Shown here in pieces: positions 17,063 to 22,687 of a DNA stretch of 22,687 nucleotides (position 1 is its first letter; every line of letters starts with the position of its first letter). The translations under genes and the position numbers were made by a program. The DNA is from Clostridia bacterium (GTDB lineage: Bacteria > Bacillota > Clostridia > Oscillospirales > CAG-272), in assembly GCA_017629395.1 (NCBI GenBank), contig JAGBXH010000404.1:1-22687 (forward strand). The letters run 5' to 3'. The notes beneath the pieces are model-generated. The model was not told the origin of the DNA, did not search any database, and saw only the letters and a list, made by a program, of their open reading frames with translations.

Positions 17063-18211
17063 TCAGATATCCATCTTGACCTGACCCTGCGCTGCAAGCT
17101 CAGCCTTGTGCTTTTCCATGAGTGCGTTGATCTTGGAAACGGGATCAAGCAGCTCGCTGATGGTGGTATCATGGTTGAGCGTTTCAACAATGTAGGATAC
17201 GTACTTGGACATATCCACCTCAACGAACCATTCGCGCTCCGCAAGCTCGGGGCGGCGGTATACGAGGTTGGTAGACAGCACGCGGTCGATAATGCCGTTC
17301 TCATACGCCTTATCGAACTTATCGCAGCCATCGGTAAACAGACCGAAGGACGCGCAAGCAAATACGCGCTTCGCTCCCCTGCTCTTGAGCTGGGTTGCAA
17401 CGTCCAGAAGAGATTCGCCCGAGGAGATCATGTCGTCTACGATCAGTACGTCCTTGCCGTGCAGATCCTGACCGAGGTACTCGTGTGCCTCAATGGGGTT
17501 CTTGCCGTTGACTACGATGGAGTAGTTGCGGCGCTTATAGAACATACCGATGTCAAGACCCAGCACCGAGGAATAGTACATGCATCTCTGCATTGCCCCC
17601 TCGTCGGGAGAGATGATCATCATACTGTCCTTATCGATGACGATATCGGGCACGCTGCGAACCAGTGCCTTGACCATCTGATAGGTGGGCTGAACGTCGT
17701 CAAATCCGTGCAGGGGGATCGCATTGCAAATTCTGGGGTCATGTGCGTCAAAGGTTATAATGTTGGCAACACCCATTCCCACCAGCTCCTGCAGCATCAA
17801 TGCGCAGTCAAGAGACTCGCGCGCCTGTCTGCGGTGCTGTCTGCCCTCGTAGAGCATGGGCATAATTACGGTAATTCTTCTTGCCTTGCCCGCGATTGCT
17901 GCAATCACGCGCTTGAGGTCTGCGTAGTGGTCATCGGGACTCATGGGAACGGTCATGCCGTACATCTTATAGGTCACGCTGTAATTGAATACGTCACAAA
18001 TGATGTACACGTCCTGGCCGCGCATAGACTGCTTGATCAGCGCCTTTGCCTCGCCCGTACCGAATCTGGGACAGATCACGTTGACCAGGTTTGTGTCATC
18101 CTGGCTCATGCCGTGCCAATCCTTGAGATAATAATCAACCTTTTTCGCAAATTCCTCGCAGCCGCGCATGCCGATCACGCTGAGCTCGGCAAACTGGTGT
18201 TCCTTCATCAT
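17063..18211 (-). CDS. prs: Ribose-phosphate pyrophosphokinase (long, divergent)
   Basis: 382 residues. It makes PRPP from ribose 5-phosphate and ATP for purine, pyrimidine, His, Trp and NAD synthesis. The PRPP-binding loop is DVLIVDDMISSGESL (near residue 255), preceded by ISPDEGAMQR and FYKRRNYS, all standard for the family. The flexible ATP loop, usually RQDRK-like, reads YEGRQHRR here. ITFDAHDPRI replaces the usual ..DLHA.QI.. segment. It is longer than the usual ~315 residues, with extra N-terminal and C-terminal helices, a form I associate with a divergent clostridial subgroup. The start is the first of two Met codons, with GGGGAGG 9 nt upstream (complement of 18221-18227). It lies 42 nt after rhaB on the same strand, so it is probably cotranscribed. 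Activity is likely but the loop change could alter regulation. Confidence 0.88.
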   Translation of the reverse strand: MMKEHQFAELSVIGMRGCEEFAKKVDYYLKDWHGMSQDDTNLVNVICPRFGTGEAKALIKQSMRGQDVYIICDVFNYSVTYKMYGMTVPMSPDDHYADLKRVIAAIAGKARRITVIMPMLYEGRQHRRQARESLDCALMLQELVGMGVANIITFDAHDPRICNAIPLHGFDDVQPTYQMVKALVRSVPDIVIDKDSMMIISPDEGAMQRCMYYSSVLGLDIGMFYKRRNYSIVVNGKNPIEAHEYLGQDLHGKDVLIVDDMISSGESLLDVATQLKSRGAKRVFACASFGLFTDGCDKFDKAYENGIIDRVLSTNLVYRRPELAEREWFVEVDMSKYVSYIVETLNHDTTISELLDPVSKINALMEKHKAELAAQGQVKMDI

Positions 18212-18253
18212 AATTTTGATCCTCCCCGTATCTTTTGCAATTTCTTCAATGTC

Positions 18254-19726
18254 TTACTGCAGCTTGCAGAAGCGTGCATACGCCTCATCCCATGCGCCTC
18301 TTTCGGTGCAAGGCTCGTAGTGCTTCATCTCAAAGGAGTTCGCAACAACGACTCTCGCCTCTGCCAGATCCTTGATCTCGCCCTGTGCGATTGCCTGGGA
18401 TACCAGGTTACCGATTGCGGTTGCCTCCTCAGGACCTGCGCATACGGGAATACCGCAAGCATCCGCAGTCATCTGAGACAGGAACTTATCCTTGGTGCCG
18501 CCGCCCACGACGTTGATCATGGTTGCGGGCTTACCCTGCAGTCTGCCAATGGTGTCTACGGTATAGCGATACTTCAGAGCCAGCGATTCGTAGATGCAGC
18601 GGACGACCTCTCCAACCGTTTCGGGAACGGGCTGACCCGTCATGCGGCAGTAATCGCGGATCTTTTCGGGCATATTGCCGGGGGTATTGAAGGTCTTATA
18701 GTCCACGTTGATGAGAGAACGGAAGGGGGTGCATTCCTTTGCCCAAGCTTCCATTTGTGCGAAGGAATAGTCCTTGCCTTCTCTCTTCCACTGTCTTCTG
18801 GATTCCTGAATGATCCAAAGACCCATAATGTTCTTAAGGAATCTGATGGTGCCCTCTGCGCCGCCCTCGTTGGTGAAGTTGGCTTCTCTGGTTGCATCGG
18901 TGATCAGCGGAGCGTTCAGCTCTGCGCCCATGAGCGACCAGGTACCGGAGGAAATGTAAATGAAGTCCTTCTTGGTAGCGGGTACTGCGATAACGGCGGA
19001 TGCGGTATCGTGGGATGCGGTGGTGTAAACCTGAATGCGGTTCTTACCAACCTCATCGGTAATGGAAGGAAGCAGCTCGCCAAGGCAGGTGCCGGGCTGT
19101 ACCATGGGAGCAAACTTGCTCTCGGGAATGCCCAATTTGCCAAGCAGCTCACCTGCCAGCTGTCTGGAGTTCGCGTCCAAGATCATACCGGTGGATGCGA
19201 TGGTGTACTCGGTTGCCATCTTGCCGGTCAGGAAGTAGTTAAGCAGGTCGGGAATAAACAGGATCTTATCGGCTCTGTCAAATGCTTCACCGTTATCTCT
19301 CTTCTCCACAGCCAACTGGTTGAGGGTGTTGAAGTCGATCGCCTGGATACCGGTCACGCCGTAGATCTCTTCGGGAGATACGAAGTTCTTTACGTAATCG
19401 GTCACGTTCTCGGTTCTTGCGTCACGGTAGTGGATGGGGTTTGCCATCAGTCTGCCGTTCTTGTCGATCATACCGTAGTCGACGCCCCAGGTATCGATAC
19501 CCATGCTGGCAATGTCGTCACCGTCGATGACGGTCTTGGTGATCGAGTTCTTGATCTCAAAGTAGATGCGCAGGATATCCCAGGTAAATCTGCCGTTGAC
19601 GTACATGGGGTCATTGGAGAATCTGTGATTCTCGCGCAAGGTCAGCTTTTCGCCGTCGAAGGAGCCAACGATACCTCTGCCGCTGGACGCGCCAAGGTCG
19701 ATGGCAAGCATTTTTAATTCAGCCAT
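18254..19726 (-). CDS. rhaB: Rhamnulokinase
   Basis: 490 residues, matching the ~489 of characterised RhaB. It phosphorylates L-rhamnulose to L-rhamnulose 1-phosphate in L-rhamnose breakdown. FGGY-kinase signatures are present: N-terminal LAIDLGASSGRG, IDTWGVDYGMID, the ATP-site SSGTWSLMG, and NVVGGGTKDKFLSQMTADAC followed by AGPEEATAIGN, which is RhaB-like rather than xylulo- or glycerol-kinase-like. I chose the ATG at 19726 because GGGAGGG (complement of 19731-19737) lies 4 nt before it and the protein then begins with the family's usual MAELKMLAIDLG; the longer frame to 19786 adds a leader that overlaps the promoter's downstream region. Rhamnose isomerase and rhamnulose-phosphate aldolase are not in the window, so they must be elsewhere or upstream functions are supplied differently. 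Confidence 0.93.
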   Translation of the reverse strand: MAELKMLAIDLGASSGRGIVGSFDGEKLTLRENHRFSNDPMYVNGRFTWDILRIYFEIKNSITKTVIDGDDIASMGIDTWGVDYGMIDKNGRLMANPIHYRDARTENVTDYVKNFVSPEEIYGVTGIQAIDFNTLNQLAVEKRDNGEAFDRADKILFIPDLLNYFLTGKMATEYTIASTGMILDANSRQLAGELLGKLGIPESKFAPMVQPGTCLGELLPSITDEVGKNRIQVYTTASHDTASAVIAVPATKKDFIYISSGTWSLMGAELNAPLITDATREANFTNEGGAEGTIRFLKNIMGLWIIQESRRQWKREGKDYSFAQMEAWAKECTPFRSLINVDYKTFNTPGNMPEKIRDYCRMTGQPVPETVGEVVRCIYESLALKYRYTVDTIGRLQGKPATMINVVGGGTKDKFLSQMTADACGIPVCAGPEEATAIGNLVSQAIAQGEIKDLAEARVVVANSFEMKHYEPCTERGAWDEAYARFCKLQ

Positions 19727-19774
19727 AATACCCTCCCAAGTGTTTTTATAGGTTGACATAAATAGTGATAGTAC

Positions 19775-19783
19775 ATTATACCA
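19775..19783 (-). promoter_or_regulatory. rhaB extended -10 promoter element
   Basis: On the minus strand TGG-TATAAT reads as a consensus -10 with the TGn extension. At 17 nt upstream only ACACTA is found, a poor -35. A TTGACA exists but is just 10 nt away from the -10, which is too close to serve. This fits a promoter that needs an activator. Confidence 0.7.
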
Positions 19784-19799
19784 CATATTTTGTCAAATA

Positions 19800-19818
19800 G
19801 TGTGAACTTTGTGTGAAC
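19800..19818 (-). promoter_or_regulatory. 11-bp-period direct repeat at the rhaB -35 (candidate activator site)
   Basis: On the minus strand GTTCACAC occurs twice, separated by AAA, giving an 11-bp period (one helical turn). The downstream copy overlaps the expected -35. Direct repeats with this period at a weak -35 are the layout of activator-dependent promoters. The regulator is not in the window, and the assignment to rhamnose control is inference. Confidence 0.45.
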
Positions 19819-19859
19819 GATAAAGGTTTTTCCAATGTTTTTTTCAAGCCAACTAAAGC

Positions 19860-19892
19860 AAAAGACACCTATACGCAATGTAGGTGTCTTTT
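19860..19892 (-). terminator. Intrinsic terminator after the peroxiredoxin gene
   Basis: Perfect 12-bp stem AAAAGACACCTA / TAGGTGTCTTTT (19860-19871 with 19881-19892), 8 nt beyond the stop codon on the minus strand and ending in T-rich sequence. The T-run is part of the stem, so it could work in both directions. Confidence 0.78.
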
Positions 19893-19899
19893 AGCCGGA

Positions 19900-20352
19900 T
19901 CAAAGCAATGCAAGAATCTCTGCTGCGTTGGTATCGGGCTTTGCCTTGGGCATGACGTGGGTAACGATGCCCTGCTCGTCAATGAGAAACGTGCAACGCA
20001 CGACGCCAAAGCCAAGCTTGCCGTACAGTTTCTTTTCTGTCCAAGCGCCATAGGGCTCAATCGCAGCCTTTTCGGGGTCGGAGAGCAGAATAAAGGGCAG
20101 ATTGTACTTCTCTGCAAACTTGACGTGCGAGGCGGTGCTGTCCTTACTGATGCCGATGACCACGACGTCCTTTTGCTTGAACGCCTCATACGCGCCCGCA
20201 AAGGCGCACGCCTGGCGCGTGCATCCGGGAGTGTTATCCTTGGGATAGAAATACACGACCACCTTTTTGCCAAGGAAGTCGGAAAGGGATACTTGATTGC
20301 CAAACTGATCGCAAAGCGTAAAATCGGGTGCTTTTTGTCCTACTGTAAGCAT
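19900..20352 (-). CDS. bcp: Thioredoxin-dependent peroxiredoxin, Bcp/PrxQ type
   Basis: 150 residues. It reduces hydrogen peroxide and organic peroxides using a peroxidatic Cys. The sequence FYPKDNTPGCTRQACAF holds Cys44 (peroxidatic, in the P-x-x-x-T/S-x-x-C-like context) and Cys49, the resolving Cys five residues later that marks the atypical 2-Cys Bcp class. The N-terminal VGQKAPDFTL and later RCTFLIDEQG segments fit the thioredoxin fold. AAGGAG (complement of about 20361-20366) precedes the ATG. It lies 27 nt downstream of the flavoprotein gene on the same strand and probably shares its promoter, forming a small redox operon. Confidence 0.93.
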   Translation of the reverse strand: MLTVGQKAPDFTLCDQFGNQVSLSDFLGKKVVVYFYPKDNTPGCTRQACAFAGAYEAFKQKDVVVIGISKDSTASHVKFAEKYNLPFILLSDPEKAAIEPYGAWTEKKLYGKLGFGVVRCTFLIDEQGIVTHVMPKAKPDTNAAEILALL

Positions 20353-20379
20353 ATTTTATCTCCTTTTTGAGTGCTTTTA

Positions 20380-20862
20380 TTATTTTTCCTCGACCTGCTT
20401 ACCGCAGATATGCTCGGGGGTGAGCTTTAAGAGCAGCGTTCCCTTGGCAAGACGATCAAGCTCATGCTCAATGAAGGCGTCGTCCTTGGTAAATTGCTTG
20501 CTCAGCGCACGGCATACGGGCACGATGATCTCTTCATCGCGGATCATCTCCACTCGTCCGAATACCACCACGCTGCGCACCAAGAGTGCCCAATCGTTCG
20601 GGATGGGCTTGCCGGGCTCGGTCACGCAATAGCATACCTTGTCCGAGGCGGTCAGAGAGTCGGTGCGGTGGCTGCTGACTCTTCTACCCGTGTGGAAATA
20701 CAGACAACCGTCTTCGGGGTTATAGTAGTGATTGATGGGCGTTGCATAGGGATAGCCGTCGTCACCGTTGACGCTGAGCACACCGCGTCTTTGCTTGCGT
20801 AAGATCTTGATGCAGTCTTCACGTGACAGCTGCTTGCTTTGTCTGACCATTTCGCGGAACAT
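20380..20862 (-). CDS. Pyridoxamine 5'-phosphate oxidase-family flavoprotein (NimA-like)
   Basis: 160 residues. The pattern GVLSVNGDDGYPYATPINHYY, YFHTG and later KVCYCVTE is that of the FMN-binding split-barrel proteins related to NimA (Pyridox_ox_2). Such proteins bind FMN or sometimes heme; NimA members can reduce nitroimidazoles, but most homologues have no known substrate. I would not call resistance from sequence alone. The start at 20862 has AAGGAG 7 nt upstream (complement of 20870-20875). It is transcribed from the promoter at 20897-20926 and is followed by the peroxiredoxin gene, which suggests a shared redox or oxygen-stress role (inference). Confidence 0.82.
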   Translation of the reverse strand: MFREMVRQSKQLSREDCIKILRKQRRGVLSVNGDDGYPYATPINHYYNPEDGCLYFHTGRRVSSHRTDSLTASDKVCYCVTEPGKPIPNDWALLVRSVVVFGRVEMIRDEEIIVPVCRALSKQFTKDDAFIEHELDRLAKGTLLLKLTPEHICGKQVEEK

Positions 20863-20896
20863 ATAGGGTCTCCTTGCTTCTATGTATGATACGTAT

Positions 20897-20926
20897 AGTA
20901 TACCACATTTCCCCGTCTTTCGTCAA
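20897..20926 (-). promoter_or_regulatory. Sigma-A promoter of the flavoprotein/peroxiredoxin unit
   Basis: Minus strand: TTGACG (complement of 20921-20926), 18-nt spacer, then TATACT (complement of 20897-20902) preceded by TGG. One mismatch to consensus in each hexamer, with an extended -10. It lies 34 nt from the start codon. Confidence 0.82.
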
Positions 20927-20932
20927 GCGATA

Positions 20933-20961
20933 TTGACATGCTTTTTTTGTTGTGGTATAAT
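20933..20961 (+). promoter_or_regulatory. Consensus sigma-A promoter of the aldo/keto reductase
   Basis: TTGACA (20933-20938), a spacer of exactly 17 nt, then TATAAT (20956-20961) preceded by TGG. Both hexamers are perfect, so strong constitutive expression is expected. It is back to back with the minus-strand promoter at 20897-20926; the -35 boxes are 6 nt apart. Confidence 0.92.
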
Positions 20962-20993
20962 ATGGACAATACAGACGAAGGACGGTGTCACTT

Positions 20994-22136
20994 ATGCAAT
21001 ACAGAAAATTAGGTAATACAGGGCTTATGGTCAGCGAGATCGGCGTGGGCGGTGAATGGCTGGAGCGACATAACGCCGAGGAAGTCAAGGCTGTCATGGA
21101 CGCTTGCTATGCCCGAGGCATTAACATTGTGGACTGCTTTATGTCCGAGCCAAACGTACGCACCAATATCGGTAACGCCATCAAGGACAATCGCGAGCAA
21201 TGGATCGTGCAGGGGCACGTAGGATCTGCCTGGCGTGACGGTCAGTACGTGCGCACCAGAGATATGGACGAGGTCAAGGCGGCGTTTGCAGACCTTTTGG
21301 CAAGATTTCAGACCGATTATATTGATCTTGGTATGATCCACTTCGTGGACAAGCTCGAGGATTGGAAGACCGTGCTGGAATGCGGCTTTATGGACTATAT
21401 GCTGGAGCTCAAGGCAAGCGGCGCGATCAGACACATCGGGCTTTCCACGCACAACACTACCATTGCGCGTCTTGCCGTGGAGCATGGCGCGGTGGAGGTC
21501 ATTCTGTTCTCGCTCAATCCCGCGTACGACCTGCTGCCGCCTACAGAGAATATTGACGATTTCTTTGTAGACGAATACGATGCGAAATTTGCGGGCATCG
21601 ACCCCGAGCGTGCCGATCTCTACAAGCTTTGCGAGCAGAAGGGCGTGGCGATCACGGTTATGAAGGGACTTGGCGGCGGCAGACTATTGGATGCCAAGCG
21701 TTCGCCCTTTGGCGTTTCCCTCACCCCCGTGCAATGCTTGCACTATGCCCTGACCCGCCCTGCCGTTGCAAGCGTGCTGATTGGATTTGATAACGTGGAG
21801 CAGATTCCCGCATCGCTGGCTTATGAGAGTGCTACAGAGGATGAAAAGGACTATGCAACGGTGCTTGCAAACGCGCCCAGACACGCGTATAGCGGTCAGT
21901 GCACCTATTGCGGACATTGCAAGCCCTGCCCTGTCAATATTGATATTGCCATGGTCAATAAGCTCTACGACCTTGCCACCATGCAAGAGGACGTGCCCGC
22001 CTCTGTCAAGGAGCATTACATGAACCTGGACGCCCATGCAGGCGATTGCCTTGGTTGCGGCGCTTGCGAAAGCCGTTGCCCCTTCGACGTGCCGGTCATT
22101 GAGAAGATGAAGACCACCGCAAAATTATTTGAATAA
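20994..22136 (+). CDS. Aldo/keto reductase-family oxidoreductase with C-terminal 4Fe-4S clusters
   Basis: 380 residues from the ATG at 20994, with AAGGA at 20978-20982 an acceptable 11 nt upstream; an in-frame GTG at 20985 is too close to it. The first ~285 residues form an AKR barrel (YRKLGNTGLMVSEIGVGG; TDYIDLGMIHFVD; IRHIGLSTHN). The C-terminus has two ferredoxin-like motifs, CTYCGHCKPCP and CLGCGACESRCPF, so it probably binds two 4Fe-4S clusters. Usual AKR catalytic residues look altered: where DTA..YG is expected there is DCFMSEPNVRTNIG with no Tyr, and where the Lys-containing strand ends there is VQGHVG. The Asp and the His (in IHFVD) remain. Substrate unknown; a redox role using ferredoxin-type transfer is inferred. 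It is monocistronic, with its own promoter and terminator. Confidence 0.88.
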   Translation: MQYRKLGNTGLMVSEIGVGGEWLERHNAEEVKAVMDACYARGINIVDCFMSEPNVRTNIGNAIKDNREQWIVQGHVGSAWRDGQYVRTRDMDEVKAAFADLLARFQTDYIDLGMIHFVDKLEDWKTVLECGFMDYMLELKASGAIRHIGLSTHNTTIARLAVEHGAVEVILFSLNPAYDLLPPTENIDDFFVDEYDAKFAGIDPERADLYKLCEQKGVAITVMKGLGGGRLLDAKRSPFGVSLTPVQCLHYALTRPAVASVLIGFDNVEQIPASLAYESATEDEKDYATVLANAPRHAYSGQCTYCGHCKPCPVNIDIAMVNKLYDLATMQEDVPASVKEHYMNLDAHAGDCLGCGACESRCPFDVPVIEKMKTTAKLFE

Positions 22137-22145
22137 GAATATCAA

Positions 22146-22183
22146 AAAGGGAGATCGCCAAGTGGAGATCTCCCTTTCTTTTT
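22146..22183 (+). terminator. Intrinsic terminator after the aldo/keto reductase
   Basis: Perfect 11-bp stem AAAGGGAGATC / GATCTCCCTTT (22146-22156 with 22167-22177) with a 10-nt loop, followed by CTTTTT. It begins 10 nt after the stop codon. Confidence 0.9.
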
Positions 22184-22281
22184 ACCATATAAACGGAACA
22201 AGTCTGTTTTTGACCTTCTTTTTATAGTTCGCATAGCATAGTTGATACTTGATCAAGCCCGATATTGCCAATTTGCTCGGG

Positions 22282-22687
22282 TCATCTCTTCCAATTCTCC
22301 AAATTCGCCAAGGTATCGGGCATTGCGGGTGCAAGCAGGCTGTCGTACAGCTCGGCGCCGATATATGCCCTTGCCTCGTCTACCCATTTCTGCCATTCGG
22401 GTGTGCCAAAAGCACGCATTGCATGGCAGATCTTTTTATAGTCACCCGGATTGATCAAGAGGTGCATATCGTCGGCATACCCCTTTTCATAGCGCAGACC
22501 GAGGTGCAAGCCGCCCTCATCCCCCTGCGGCATATCGGCGTAGCGGTTGATCAAAAAACACGCAATATTTTTGCATTTTGCAAGCTTTTCCATGCACAAA
22601 ACGAATGCGTACGCGCCCTTGCTCTCGGACTCGGGATCGTTATAGTCGGTGTGAAATCCCTGCTCGTCGCAGACAATCGTGCGCACC
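22282..22687 (-). CDS. C-terminal part of a DUF5722-like protein (5' partial)
   Basis: 135 codons are visible; the frame runs off the right end of the window, so the apparent GTG near 22686 is an internal Val. The segments VCDEQGFHTDYNDPES, the INRYADMP stretch and GGLHLGLRY recall DUF5722, a family of predicted TIM-barrel, glycoside-hydrolase-like proteins common in gut bacteria. The match is from memory and moderate. The last ~50 residues (DYKKICHAMRAFGTPEWQKW onwards) read as a helical end, as expected for a barrel tail. Its 3' end faces the aldo/keto reductase terminator; I see no clear separate terminator of its own in 22184-22281. A sugar-related function would suit nearby rhaB, but that is speculation. 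Confidence 0.5.
   Translation of the reverse strand, partial: VRTIVCDEQGFHTDYNDPESESKGAYAFVLCMEKLAKCKNIACFLINRYADMPQGDEGGLHLGLRYEKGYADDMHLLINPGDYKKICHAMRAFGTPEWQKWVDEARAYIGAELYDSLLAPAMPDTLANLENWKR

Noticed and set aside
17108..19717. 869-codon plus-strand open frame
   Set aside because: It is the antisense shadow of prs and rhaB, both of which have clear family motifs, ribosome binding sites and correct lengths. The frame has no recognisable domain and is low in complexity of the kind produced by antisense reading.
19753..19782. Plus-strand promoter (TTGACA, 18-nt spacer, TATACC)
   Set aside because: The -10 is weak and no plus-strand gene follows; it would only read antisense into the peroxiredoxin gene.
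22184..22281. Terminator or small RNA in the gap before the last gene
   Set aside because: Only a weak 5-bp CCCGA/TCGGG pairing is present with no T-tract on either strand; nothing firm can be called.

Overview
The window looks like a chromosomal segment of an uncultured Bacillota, most likely a gut-type member of the Clostridia. The reasons are strong AAAGGAG-type ribosome binding sites, sigma-A promoters with an extended -10 (TGTGGTATAAT), T-tailed hairpin terminators, a SipW-type signal peptidase with matching substrates, a BspA-like leucine-rich-repeat protein and a ferredoxin-type aldo/keto reductase. The lineage is inferred; nothing here fixes it below class. There are 13 protein-coding genes (two cut by the window ends). 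I saw no rRNA, tRNA, CRISPR array or insertion sequence.

Positions 1-16887 hold eight same-strand genes with spacings from +37 to -29 nt, so probably one transcription unit. They are: a membrane-tethered McrB-like AAA+ ATPase (5' end missing); a DUF2357/McrC-like partner with no visible nuclease motif, ending in an 18-unit tandem-repeat helix; four small proteins with SipW-type signal anchors; a SipW-type (S26B, Ser/His) signal peptidase; and a 3058-residue protein joining a SipW-substrate module to a very long BspA-like repeat region. All five predicted substrates share a [S/A]-W-[F/L/I] motif at the end of the signal helix. The first three are paralogues sharing an IW-x-[D/E]-G-x-D motif near the C-terminus. 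My reading is a TasA/camelysin-like surface fibre or coat displaying a giant adhesin, made by a dedicated peptidase, and possibly remodelled or positioned by a membrane AAA+ machine adapted from McrBC. The link between the AAA+ pair and the surface genes is inferred from gene order and overlap only. This is the candidate undescribed system of the window.

Positions 16888-17062 carry two convergent terminators. Positions 17063-19726 (minus strand) carry rhamnulokinase (rhaB) and then a long, divergent ribose-phosphate pyrophosphokinase, likely cotranscribed; the rhaB promoter has an 11-bp-period direct repeat at its weak -35. Positions 19860-20862 (minus strand) hold a NimA/pyridoxamine-oxidase-like flavoprotein and a Bcp-type peroxiredoxin. 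From a divergent promoter region, a plus-strand aldo/keto reductase with two cysteine clusters runs to 22136 and ends in a terminator. The last gene (minus strand) is the C-terminal piece of a DUF5722-like protein. These genes are ordinary metabolic and redox housekeeping, apart from apparent loss of AKR catalytic residues.
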